From positions 1 through 61,791 of the forward strand of contig DAITAO010000008.1 in NCBI GenBank assembly GCA_036824245.1: 61,791 bases of DNA, in the 5' to 3' direction. The notes under the pieces are model-generated. The model was not told where the DNA came from. It did no database searches and saw only the letters and a list, made by a program, of their open reading frames with translations. Below are positions 16,753 through 25,028 of this stretch, in pieces. Numbering within the stretch: the stretch's first letter is position 1; every line of letters begins with the position of its first letter. Origin of the DNA: JACVRM01 sp036824245 (GTDB taxonomy: Bacteria > Actinomycetota > Thermoleophilia > Gaiellales > Gaiellaceae). Both the position numbers and the translations under genes were made by a program.

Positions 16753-16823
16753 AGCGGGCGGCGGGGATCGAACCCGCGCACATGGGTTGGAAACCCAATG
16801 CTCTACCACTGAGCTACGCCCGC
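16753..16823 (-). tRNA. tRNA-Gly (anticodon TCC)
   Basis: Minus-strand cloverleaf with acceptor GCGGGCG/CGCCCGC, discriminator T (usual for glycine) and D-arm TAGCTCAGTGGTAGAGC. The anticodon loop TTTCCAA sits in a TGGG/CCCA stem, and the T-arm contains GGTTCGATCCC. Confidence 0.95.
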
Positions 16824-16845
16824 GCGGGGGAGTAGCGTAGCCGGG

Positions 16846-17631
16846 ATGCGGCCCGATCCGTACTCGTGGTCGGTGCATCCAGAAGCATTGCTCGCTGTTG
16901 CGATCCTCGGCGTCGCGTATGTCGGCGGACTCCTTCGCTTCCCGGCACCGCGTTGGCGTGTGGCGTGCTTCACAGCCGGTGTGACCCTGCTCGCGGCCAC
17001 GGCTGTCACCCCGCTCGACGCACTCCAGTACCACCTGCTCACGATGCATCTCCTCCAGAACGTCATCCTGGCGGAGTGGGCGCCGGCGCTGGTGGTGCTC
17101 GGTGTGCCGGCGGCATTGGCCGCGGCACTCGGCCGTTCGAGAGTGGTCCGCGCGCTGACTCACCCCGCCGTTGCCCTGAGCGTCTGGCTCGGCACGTACT
17201 TCGCGTGGCACATACCGGCCGCGTACGACGCCGCGCTGCGCCACCCGGCGCTGCTCCTGCACGCCGAGCATGCGTCCTACTTTGCCGCGGGCTGCCTGCT
17301 CTGGTGGCCTGTGCTGCACGACGAGCCGCAGCGCCTCGGCTTCGGCGCCCGCGCCGGCTACCTGTTCGCAGCGTTCGTGCTGGCGAGCCCGCTCGGTCTT
17401 TTGCTCGCGCTGCTCCCGGAGCCGGTTTACGAGTACTACGACGACGCCGGGCTCTGGGGTCTCTCGGGCCTCGCTGACCAGCAGGTGGCCGGAGTAACCA
17501 TGGCCGCCGAGCAGGCCGTGGTCTTCTTCGCCGCCTTCACCGTGTTCTTCTTCCGCTTTCTCGCGGAGGAGGAGCGTGACGAGACCCGTCAGCGTGAGCG
17601 CAAGAGTGGTCGCCCACCGGCATCTGTCTAG
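16846..17631 (+). CDS. Cytochrome c oxidase assembly factor, caa3/CtaG type
   Basis: A 261-residue membrane protein of the caa3_CtaG family, which helps mature the copper centre of haem-copper oxidases. About seven membrane segments are visible. The conserved histidine-rich pieces are LLTMHLLQNVILAEWAPALV, FAWHIPAAYDAALRHPALLL, HAEHASYFAAGCLLWWPVL and the later MAAEQAVVFFAAFTVFFFRF. The C-terminus is charged and cytoplasmic-looking. It starts at ATG 16846, divergent from tRNA-Gly. The oxidase genes themselves are not in this window. Confidence 0.88.
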   Translation: MRPDPYSWSVHPEALLAVAILGVAYVGGLLRFPAPRWRVACFTAGVTLLAATAVTPLDALQYHLLTMHLLQNVILAEWAPALVVLGVPAALAAALGRSRVVRALTHPAVALSVWLGTYFAWHIPAAYDAALRHPALLLHAEHASYFAAGCLLWWPVLHDEPQRLGFGARAGYLFAAFVLASPLGLLLALLPEPVYEYYDDAGLWGLSGLADQQVAGVTMAAEQAVVFFAAFTVFFFRFLAEEERDETRQRERKSGRPPASV

Positions 17632-17925
17632 GAGCCGGGCGGCTCTTCGGGGGAGATAGAGGTCGCCCGGCCAGCCTCACAGCGAGGCCATAGAGCATCA
17701 GCCTCCTCCCACCTCATCCGGGCGGCCTATTCAGGGGCAGCCGCCCGGGTGGTCCGGGTCGAGCGGAAAAGGCTCTTTGAGTAAGCGCGCCCCGGCCAGA
17801 GCCGGGGCGCGGGGAGAGCTGGGCGCAGGGCTGCGGCGCCCCTACGCCCAGCGACACACCCGGGCGGAGAAAGGGGCAACGCCCGGGTTCCGGCAGTGTT
17901 GCGACAGCCTCGGACGACGAACCAG
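17632..17925. other. Gene-free stretch with four consecutive GC-rich hairpins
   Basis: No plausible protein frame is present. Instead there are four strong inverted repeats in a row: 17718-17748 (9-bp stem), 17786-17811 (11-bp stem, 4-base loop), 17818-17852 (8-bp outer stem with further internal pairing) and 17858-17888 (9-bp stem). It lies between the 3-prime end of the CtaG gene and tRNA-Pro. It may combine terminators for CtaG with a structured RNA; I could not match it to a known RNA family. Confidence 0.5.
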
Positions 17926-18000
17926 TCGGGGCGGCCGGACTCGAACCGGCGACCTCCGCGTCCCAAACGCGGCGCTCTAGCCAGGCTGAGCTACGCCCCG
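17926..18000 (-). tRNA. tRNA-Pro (anticodon TGG)
   Basis: Minus-strand cloverleaf with acceptor CGGGGCG/CGCCCCG, discriminator A and D-arm TAGCTCAGCCTGGCTAGAGC. The anticodon loop TTTGGGA sits in a CCGCG/CGCGG stem, and the T-arm contains GGTTCGAGTCC. Confidence 0.95.
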
Positions 18001-18030
18001 GACGCGACCCAGTGTAGTTAGCGTCGCCGC

Positions 18031-18960
18031 ATGGTCGAACCGCGGCATCCGCGCCGTCCCGTGCTGGGCTACGTCATGGTGCTCTCCGCCGCGTCGCTCT
18101 GGGCCGTGAACGGCACCGTCTCGAAGGTGATCCTGAACTCGGCCGACATCTCCTCGTCTCGGCTCGCGGAGGTGCGTTCCACGGGGTCCTTCGTCGGCCT
18201 CGCCCTGGTGCTCGCCGTCGTCCGGCCGACCACTCTGCGCGTGCGCGCGGTGGAAGTCCCGGGCCTCGTGGTCTTCGGCGTGCTGGGTCTCGCGCTCGTC
18301 CAGGTCTTCTACTTCGCTGCGATCGCGCGGCTCGACATCGGCATCGCCCTGCTCATCCAGTACCTCGCTCCACTGCTGGTTGCGCTCTGGGCCCGCTTCG
18401 TGCTGCACGAGCCCGTGCGGCCGCGCCTGTGGCTCGCACTGGCTCTCTCACTCTCCGGCTTGGCCTTCGTCGTGGAGCTGTGGCAGGGCCTCACGCTCGA
18501 CGGCGTCGGCCTCCTCGCGGCGCTCGGCGCGGCGGCCACGTTCGCCTTCTACATTCTCGTGGCCGAGCGCCAGGTGGGCCGGCGGGACCCGGCCTCGCTT
18601 GTCTGCTTCGGCTCCCTTTTCGCGGCGCTCTTCTGGGTGTTCGTGCAGCCGTGGTGGAGCTTCCCCGGCGGCGTGCTGGACGAGAGTGTCTCGCTGCTCG
18701 GCAACCTCGCCGAGCACGAGGCGCCGGTCTGGCTGCTGATGGCCTTGATGGTCGTGGGCGGGACGATCGTGCCCTTTTTCCTGCTCGTCTCAGCTTTGCG
18801 GCACCTGTCGGCCACGCGGGCAGGCATCGCGGCGATGTGGGAGCCGGTGGCGGCCACCGCGATTGCGTACCTCTGGCTGGGCGAGTCGCTGGGCGCGGCA
18901 CAGATCGCCGGCGGGGTCGTCGTGCTGAGCGGGATCGCGCTGGCGCAGACCGCCAGGTGA
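18031..18960 (+). CDS. EamA/DMT-family transporter
   Basis: A 309-residue protein with ten membrane segments arranged as two EamA repeats, as in drug/metabolite transporters such as RhaT or YdcZ relatives. The first repeat starts at GYVMVLSAASLWAVNGTVSK and the second at VGLLAALGAAATFAFYILVA. The C-terminal motif MWEPVAATAIAYLWLGESLG is typical. The exported substrate cannot be predicted. Its stop lies 1 bp from the convergent response-regulator stop. Confidence 0.9.
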   Translation: MVEPRHPRRPVLGYVMVLSAASLWAVNGTVSKVILNSADISSSRLAEVRSTGSFVGLALVLAVVRPTTLRVRAVEVPGLVVFGVLGLALVQVFYFAAIARLDIGIALLIQYLAPLLVALWARFVLHEPVRPRLWLALALSLSGLAFVVELWQGLTLDGVGLLAALGAAATFAFYILVAERQVGRRDPASLVCFGSLFAALFWVFVQPWWSFPGGVLDESVSLLGNLAEHEAPVWLLMALMVVGGTIVPFFLLVSALRHLSATRAGIAAMWEPVAATAIAYLWLGESLGAAQIAGGVVVLSGIALAQTAR

Positions 18961-18961
18961 T

Positions 18962-19429
18962 CTACGCGCCCTGCATGCTGGGCCCGCCGATGCCGTCGCC
19001 CATGACCAGGTCGCGCAGCTCGGCGATCCGCTCGCGCCGCATCTCGGGGCCCTCGCCACGCGCCAGGCGCGTCAGCAGCTCCTCGATCAGCGGCGCCAGC
19101 TCGACCGGGTTGAACGGCTTCGTCAGGTAGGCGATGCCGCCCGCCTCCAGGCCGCGCTCGCGGTCGCGGAAATCCGCGCGTGCGGTCAGGAAGACGATCG
19201 GAATGCCGCTCGTGCGCTCGTCCGCGACGAGTTCCTCGGCCACCTGCCAGCCGTCGAGCCCGGGCATCATCACGTCGAGCAGGATGACGTCGGGCCGTTC
19301 CTGCCGCGCTCGCTCCAGCCCGGCACGCCCGTCGGCTGCCTCGAAGACCGTGAGACCCTCCGCCTCCAGATTGACGCGACAGAGGAGGCGGATCGCGGCC
19401 TCGTCGTCGATCACGAGCACGCGCGTCAT
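18962..19429 (-). CDS. Single-domain response regulator (receiver) protein
   Basis: A 155-residue receiver protein with no DNA-binding output domain. The acidic pocket is IDDE (residues 7-10), the phospho-acceptor is D52 in LLDVMMPG, and the switch residues are T82 (LTARAD) and K104 (LTKPF). A 30-residue helical tail follows. It lies 52 bp downstream of the multi-GAF kinase on the same strand and is its obvious partner, although that kinase lacks the usual histidine. Confidence 0.9.
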   Translation of the reverse strand: MTRVLVIDDEAAIRLLCRVNLEAEGLTVFEAADGRAGLERARQERPDVILLDVMMPGLDGWQVAEELVADERTSGIPIVFLTARADFRDRERGLEAGGIAYLTKPFNPVELAPLIEELLTRLARGEGPEMRRERIAELRDLVMGDGIGGPSMQGA

Positions 19430-19481
19430 TGGGCCGTTATACCCGCCGTCTCGGCGCCACGCACTTCAGGACGGGAGCGGA

Positions 19482-22400
19482 TCACCCGCGCACGGCCGGC
19501 AGCTCGAAGCCGAAGGTGGCGCCCTCGCCGGCGTTTGAATCGACCCAGATGCGCCCGCCCATCGCCGTCACGAGACCCTGCACGATGAAGAGCCCGAGGC
19601 CCGTTCCGCCCGTGCTCGCAGCTGCACCGGCGCGGTAGAACTTGCTGAAGATCCGTTCTTGCTCCCCGGCGGGGATGCCCACACCCTGGTCCACCACGCG
19701 CACCTCGACTGCGTCGCTGCGACGCCGTGCGGCCACCGTGACCGTGCCGCCGCTCGGCGAGAACTTGACGGCGTTCTCCAGGAGGTTGACGAGGATCTGT
19801 CGCAGCTTCTCCAGGTCGACCGAGGCGTCGAGTGGCTCGCTGGGCAGGTCGAGGACGAACCGGTGGCCGTTCACCGCGTCCGACGCCTCGACGGTCTCGA
19901 CGACCTCCGCGACCACGCCGCGCACGTCGGTCGGCGCCAGGTCGACCTCGAGCTCGCCGGCTTCGAGCCGCGCCACGCTGAGTAGCTGGTCGACGATGTC
20001 GGTCAGGCGATCGGCCTCGGAGGCGATGTAGCCGAGGAAGGTGCGCCGCTCCTCGTCGCTGAAATCGACGTCGCGCCGCAGTAGCGTCTCGGCGAAGCCG
20101 TAGATCGAGGTGAGCGGCCGCCTCAGCTCCTGCGACACGGTCGACACGAAGGTCGACTTCATCTGGTCGACCAGGCGCTCGCCCGAGACATCCCGGAACG
20201 CGAACACACGTCCCGCCACGTCCCCCGCTGGGTCGCGCATGACCGCCTCGCTCACGGACAGCCAGACCTGCTCCCGGCCCCGGCGGATCGGTAACAGCCG
20301 CTCCGGTGATCCGCCCGGCGTTGCGCTGAGGTCGCGCTGCAGCACCCGGGTGATCGTCCTGCCCAGCGCCTCGGCCTGGGGGACGCCGGTGATGCGCTCG
20401 GCGGCGCGGTTCCAGAGCAGGATCGTCTCGTCGCGGTCGATCGCCACGATCCCGTCCGCGACGTTGGCGAGAATCGCGTCACTGCGCTCCTTGTCGATTG
20501 CCACACGCTGGTAGAGCTCGGCGTTTGCGAGGACGGCAGCAGCGTTGCCGGCCAGCCCGACCAGCGCCTCGATCTCTTCCTCCAGCCATTCGCGTGGCAC
20601 TCTGGAGTAGACGGCCAGTACGCCGCGCACGTCTCCTTCGGCCGCGTAGAGCGGCACGCCGAGGAAGGCACGGAAGCCCGCACCCAGTAGCACGTCGTCA
20701 TCGCCGGCGAGCCCGGCGGGGCCTGCGTCGGCGATCGCCGCAGGAGAGCGCGACTGGACGACGTCGCCGACCGGTGTCCCGGCGAGGGGGCCGCGTGCCC
20801 CGGCCACGGTCTCGGTGCCGTTGCCGGCCACTGCGGCGACGACGCGCTCCTCTCCTTCGAGCACGTGGATGGCGGCCGCGTCTGCACCGAGCAGGTGCGG
20901 CGCCTGCTCCGCCAACTCTGCGAACACCGCGGACGGGTCGAGCTCCCCGGCGAGCAGGCCTCCGGTCCGGGCGAGCTGCTGCGCGAGCGTCCGCGAGGTG
21001 CGCTCCCGCTCGTAGAGCTGGCTGCGCTCCAGAGCGCCGCGAGCTGCGCCTCCGAGATGCCCGGCCAGCTCCAGGTCGTCATCCGTGAACGCCCGCTGCT
21101 CGCGGAAGCCCACGAGCACGACGCCGCGCTCCTCGCGGCGCGGCAGATCGAACGGAATGGCCAGCAGCGACTGGTAGCCGAACTCGCGCGCTTGCGCGCG
21201 CAGGCCCTCGGGGAACCGTTCGTCCTCGAGCAGCGCCGTGGCGCTGAGCAGCCTGCCGCCACGCACCGCGTCGAGCAGAGCCCGGGCACCCGAGAGCTCG
21301 CCTTGCAGCGCGGCGCCCTGCTGGACGGTCAGCTCGTGTCTCCCGGACAGCTCGAGTCCGTCCAGACCGGGGATGAACACCGTCCCGAACGAGGACGCGA
21401 AGGCCTCGCACGCGGCGTGCGCGACCGCGTCGAAAGTCTGCTCGAGTGAGAGCGGCTCCCCGAGCAGCGCAGCGATGCGATAGAAGCTGCGCTCGACCCG
21501 CGCCTGACGCTCGCTGCGCTCGAAGGTCTCGGCGTTGCCGAGCGCAAGCGACGCGAGGCCCGCGTACGTCTCGAGCAGCTGCGCGTCCGTCTCGGTGAAG
21601 CGCCGGCCGGGCTCGCGTGAGCAGACGCCGACGACGCCACGGGTCTCGCCGGACCACACGAGGGGAGCGGCCATCCCCGCGGTGAAGCCTTCGTAGGCCG
21701 GATGCGGGACCGGGTGCTCGAGGTGCGCGTAGTCGTCCGAGCGCACGGTCGAACCGAGCTCGAGCGCCCGTCCCGAGAGCCCCAGGCCAGGCTCGTGCTC
21801 GTATCCGATCAGCTCGCGGTCGAGACCGTGTACGGCGATCCCGCGCAACGTTCCGCGGCGCGCGTCGTGGATGAAGAGGTCCGCGGCGTCCGCGTCCAGC
21901 AGCTTCGGAAGCTCCTCGACCAGGCGCTGGAGAACGGTTTCGACGCGCAGCTCGCGGGTGACCACCGCCGCCGCCTCGAGCAGCGCCTCCTGCTGCTGGA
22001 AGCGGCGTCGGTCGTCCTCGAGCAGGCGCGCCGTGTGGATCGCCAGCGCGACCTCGCGGGCGACCGCCTCCGTCAGCGCGATCTCCTCGGCAGTCCAGGG
22101 GACCACCTCGGCGCGATGCATGCCGAACACGCCGATCATCTGGTCGAAGACGATGATCGGCGTTGCGAGCACCGAACGCGTACCAAGCCCCCTCAGCATG
22201 TCGACGCTTCCGAGCGTCGGATCCTTGAGCTGGGGAGCGCGGTCTACGTCACCGATGGCCATCGTGCGGCGCTCGCGTGCCGCGAGGTTCAGGACCGGAA
22301 GATGCGGAGCTGCGCTCCCGACCGGGCCCACACCCGGCGCGTCCCACTCGGCCAGCACGGGCCCAGGCTCGCCGGGCTCACCAAGTCGGATGAAGGCGCG

Positions 22401-23168
22401 CGAGACGCCGATCGCCTGCGCCAGCTCCTCGACTGCGACCCGCAGGACGTTGTCGAGGTCGAGCTCGGACCGCACACGACGTCCTATGCGGGCGACCAGC
22501 CGCTCCCGCTCGAGCGCCTCGGCGAGGGCGGCCGCGGAGCTCGTGCGCTCTAACGCGAGGGCGGTCTCGGCAGCCAGCGCCTGGAGCAGTGCCAGCTCTT
22601 CGCCGCTGAAGGTGCGCGGCCCGGCCGTGGAAGCGCCCACGAGCACGGCCTGGACGCGCCCCTCGGCGACGACAGGGACGAAGACGGCACTCTTGGCACC
22701 GACCTTCTCGGCGAGCCGGCGGCTGGCGCGGGGCTCGGACCAGATGTCCGGCGACTGGATTGCCGCCGACTGCGCGACGGCCGCGGCGATCAGCGACGGC
22801 TCGCCGGCGAGGTCGAGCCGGACGGTCGGCCACCACTCAGTGACGGCGTCTGCCCCGCGCGCAACCAGGCCACGCGCCTCCTCCAGCTGGTCGTCCACGA
22901 TCGCGACGCCGACGAATTCCAGGCGGAAAAGGTCGGCGACCTCGTCAACCAGCACGGACGCCACCGCCTCCACGTCCGGCGCACTCGCGAGATGCTCGGA
23001 GAGCGAAGCGACGGCTTCGAGCTCACGGTCGATCTCGTCGGTGCGGCGGACGTAGCGGGCTCGTGAGGCCCGTCGTTCGCGCAGCCAGAGGCCGAGCACC
23101 AGCGCGGCGGCGACGGAGCCGAACGCCAGGAGCGCAAAGGCAGTGTTCGAGACGGCCAGCGGAAGCAC
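19482..23168 (-). CDS. Multi-GAF/PAS sensor kinase homologue lacking the phospho-acceptor histidine
   Basis: A 1228-residue sensor with one N-terminal membrane segment (about 5-27), about five tandem GAF domains (about 45-890), a PAS domain (about 896-985), a HisKA-like helical pair (about 1000-1065) and a HATPase_c domain (about 1110-1225). The ATP-binding boxes are intact (NLLENAVKFSP, VDQGVGIP, GTGLGLFI). The H-box reads TVSQELRRPLTSIYG: the codon at 20130-20132 gives Gln1013 where His is expected. GTG at 23168 follows AAGGAG. It precedes a receiver-only gene. It may be a pseudokinase, or may transfer phosphate differently; a base error is possible. Confidence 0.88.
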   Translation of the reverse strand: MLPLAVSNTAFALLAFGSVAAALVLGLWLRERRASRARYVRRTDEIDRELEAVASLSEHLASAPDVEAVASVLVDEVADLFRLEFVGVAIVDDQLEEARGLVARGADAVTEWWPTVRLDLAGEPSLIAAAVAQSAAIQSPDIWSEPRASRRLAEKVGAKSAVFVPVVAEGRVQAVLVGASTAGPRTFSGEELALLQALAAETALALERTSSAAALAEALERERLVARIGRRVRSELDLDNVLRVAVEELAQAIGVSRAFIRLGEPGEPGPVLAEWDAPGVGPVGSAAPHLPVLNLAARERRTMAIGDVDRAPQLKDPTLGSVDMLRGLGTRSVLATPIIVFDQMIGVFGMHRAEVVPWTAEEIALTEAVAREVALAIHTARLLEDDRRRFQQQEALLEAAAVVTRELRVETVLQRLVEELPKLLDADAADLFIHDARRGTLRGIAVHGLDRELIGYEHEPGLGLSGRALELGSTVRSDDYAHLEHPVPHPAYEGFTAGMAAPLVWSGETRGVVGVCSREPGRRFTETDAQLLETYAGLASLALGNAETFERSERQARVERSFYRIAALLGEPLSLEQTFDAVAHAACEAFASSFGTVFIPGLDGLELSGRHELTVQQGAALQGELSGARALLDAVRGGRLLSATALLEDERFPEGLRAQAREFGYQSLLAIPFDLPRREERGVVLVGFREQRAFTDDDLELAGHLGGAARGALERSQLYERERTSRTLAQQLARTGGLLAGELDPSAVFAELAEQAPHLLGADAAAIHVLEGEERVVAAVAGNGTETVAGARGPLAGTPVGDVVQSRSPAAIADAGPAGLAGDDDVLLGAGFRAFLGVPLYAAEGDVRGVLAVYSRVPREWLEEEIEALVGLAGNAAAVLANAELYQRVAIDKERSDAILANVADGIVAIDRDETILLWNRAAERITGVPQAEALGRTITRVLQRDLSATPGGSPERLLPIRRGREQVWLSVSEAVMRDPAGDVAGRVFAFRDVSGERLVDQMKSTFVSTVSQELRRPLTSIYGFAETLLRRDVDFSDEERRTFLGYIASEADRLTDIVDQLLSVARLEAGELEVDLAPTDVRGVVAEVVETVEASDAVNGHRFVLDLPSEPLDASVDLEKLRQILVNLLENAVKFSPSGGTVTVAARRRSDAVEVRVVDQGVGIPAGEQERIFSKFYRAGAAASTGGTGLGLFIVQGLVTAMGGRIWVDSNAGEGATFGFELPAVRG

Positions 23169-23256
23169 GTACGCGTACTCCTTGTGATGGGTGGGACGAA
23201 CCCTCTCTCTGATGATAGGAGGGCGGCGACGTGGCCACTACACTCACGGCGTGGTC

Positions 23257-24204
23257 ATGCGCGTCCTGCTTGCCTCGCCGCGTGGGTACTGCGCGGGCGT
23301 CGAGCGCGCGGTGGAGACCGTCGAGCGCGCCCTCGAGCTCTACGGACCGCCCGTCTACGTGCGCAAGCAGATCGTCCACAACGCGCACGTCGTGCGCGAG
23401 CTCGAGGAGCGCGGCGCAGTCTTCGTCGACGAGGAAACAGACGTTCCGGAGGGCGAGACGGTGGTGCTCTCTGCCCACGGCGTCGCTCCATCCGTGTACC
23501 GCAACGCCGCTGACCGGCAGCTCAACACAATCGACGCCACGTGCCCGCTCGTGACGAAAGTGCACGTGGAGGCCCGCCGCTATGCAGCGGACGGCTACAC
23601 GGTCGTGCTGGTGGGCCACGCGGGGCACGAGGAGGTCGTGGGCACGATGGGCGAGGCGCCGGAGGCGACGGTGCTCGTCGAATCGGTCGCGGATGTAGAG
23701 GCGCTGGGGCTGGCCCGCGACGCGAAGGTGGCGTACATCACGCAGACGACGCTCTCGGTCGACGAGACAGCGGGCATCATCGCGGCGCTACGGCGGCGCT
23801 TCCCGCAGATCCACGCGCCGAAGAAGGAAGACATCTGCTACGCGACCTCCAACCGGCAGTGGGCGGTCAAGGAGATGTTGCGCGAGATCGACCTGCTGCT
23901 CGTCATCGGGTCGCGCAACTCGTCGAACTCCAACCGGCTCGTGGAGGTGGCGCGCGCCGGCGGAGTCGAGGCTGAGCTGATCGAGGACGAGGGCGCGATC
24001 GACGAAACATGGCTCGAGGGCGTCGAGACGGTCGGGGTGACTTCGGGTGCGTCGGCGCCGGAGTCGCTCGTCGAGCGCGTGTGCGCGTGGTTTCGCGCGC
24101 GGGGCGCACAGGTCGAGCCCTTCGCGATGGTCGACGAGGACGTGACTTTCCGGCTGCCCGTCGAGCTCCGCCGCGAGCTCGAGCTCGCTGACGCGCAGCG
24201 CTAG
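23257..24204 (+). CDS. ispH: 4-hydroxy-3-methylbut-2-enyl diphosphate reductase (IspH)
   Basis: A 315-residue iron-sulfur enzyme of the last step of the MEP isoprenoid pathway, producing IPP and DMAPP. The three cluster cysteines are visible: C12 (RGYCAGVERA), C96 (IDATCPLVTKVH) and C194 (EDICYATSNRQ). The conserved histidines are in QIVHNAHVV, LSAHGV and VGHAGHEE. I chose ATG at 23257; an in-frame GTG lies two codons earlier. It is divergent from the multi-GAF kinase (88 bp between starts). Its TAG stop shares the CTAG palindrome with the convergent transposase stop. Confidence 0.96.
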   Translation: MRVLLASPRGYCAGVERAVETVERALELYGPPVYVRKQIVHNAHVVRELEERGAVFVDEETDVPEGETVVLSAHGVAPSVYRNAADRQLNTIDATCPLVTKVHVEARRYAADGYTVVLVGHAGHEEVVGTMGEAPEATVLVESVADVEALGLARDAKVAYITQTTLSVDETAGIIAALRRRFPQIHAPKKEDICYATSNRQWAVKEMLREIDLLLVIGSRNSSNSNRLVEVARAGGVEAELIEDEGAIDETWLEGVETVGVTSGASAPESLVERVCAWFRARGAQVEPFAMVDEDVTFRLPVELRRELELADAQR

Positions 24205-24760
24205 GCCGCTTGGGCAAGACCTGCCTCGACGAACGCGCGAAAGTCCTCCGTCGCGGCGATCCGGTCTTCGCCGAAGAGCTGCAGCGCGCCGTCGACGTCG
24301 AGGAAACGCGGCGGCGGCGCACGACCCGCTGTCGCTCGGTAGCTGCTCCAGGCCAATCGGCGGGCCACTCGCAAAGACCGCCCGCGACGGGATTGAGCGC
24401 GATGTACCGATGCGCGGCGAACAGGTGCTCATCGTTCTCAATCGCGATCGAGGCATAGCGGCGGCCGAAGACGTGGTGCTCGCGCCCGTAGCGGCGATTG
24501 AACGAGCGCGCGTAGCCGCCGTTGAGGAAGTGCATCGCCACGGGAAGGCGCTCGGCGCCGGCAGTGAAGAGAAGGTGGTAGTGGTTCGTCATCAGGCAGT
24601 AGCCCGCGCAAGTCAGCTCGAAGCGGGCGACGGCTCGGTCGAGGAGGGACAGGAGAATCCTCCGGTCGTCCGGATCGCGGAAGAGCTCGCGCCCGTCGTT
24701 GCCACGCGTGGTGACGTGGTACGGCAGATCTGGATCGAGCACGCGTGGAGGTCTCGGCAT
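24201..24760 (-). pseudogene. REP-associated tyrosine transposase (Y1/IS200-like), frameshifted
   Basis: The first part reads RPPRVLDPDLPYHVTTRGND, GYCLMTNHYHLLF (the HUH-type histidine motif is NHYHLL) and HVFGRRYASIAIENDEHLFA, typical of REP-associated Y1 transposases. After CEWPADWP, near 24350, the frame must shift by one base to continue with WSSYRATAGRAPPPRFLDVD and end at LAQAA and TAG at 24201-24203. A single missing base therefore breaks the gene; a sequencing error would give the same picture. Start MPRPPRV at 24760, or MAFAYGRQMPRP slightly upstream. Two palindromic repeats lie at its 5-prime side. Confidence 0.8.
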
Positions 24761-24820
24761 CTGACGACCGTAGGCGAAAGCCATGAATCCCGGGGCCCCC
24801 GCGCGGCTGACGACACACTC

Positions 24821-24850
24821 TCTTGACGCCGCTGTCACCTTGCCTGGCAC
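24821..24850. repeat. TGCCTGGCA palindrome repeat, copy A
   Basis: A 30-bp unit (TCTTGACGCC...TTGCCTGGCAC) that matches the copy at 24933-24962 in 26 of 30 positions, same orientation, 112 bp apart. The core TGCCTGGCA is palindromic. It lies about 60 bp upstream of the REP-associated transposase, the expected location of its target repeats. Confidence 0.65.
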
Positions 24851-24932
24851 CGTGAGTCTGCTCGCAGTGAGCTGCTGCGCACACCAGTTTCAGCTGCTTA
24901 CCCGTCCAGCCGGCGCATCGCTGCCGTCCAGG

Positions 24933-24962
24933 TCTTGACGCTGTTGTCACTGTGCCTGGCAC
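24933..24962. repeat. TGCCTGGCA palindrome repeat, copy B
   Basis: Second copy of the 30-bp unit (TCTTGACGCT...GTGCCTGGCAC), with core GTGCCTGGCAC a longer perfect palindrome around one central base. It lies between copy A and the 3-prime end of ileS. Confidence 0.65.
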
Positions 24963-25028
24963 GGGGAAGTGCCTGCACGGAGAGGCGGGCTGCGGTGCGC
25001 GGCGCCGGTCGGAGACGCTCGCTGCGCG

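Noticed and set aside
17718..17888. CRISPR array or tandem repeat for the four-hairpin region
   Set aside because: The hairpins differ in sequence and spacing; there are no identical repeats or spacers. No CRISPR array was seen anywhere in the window.
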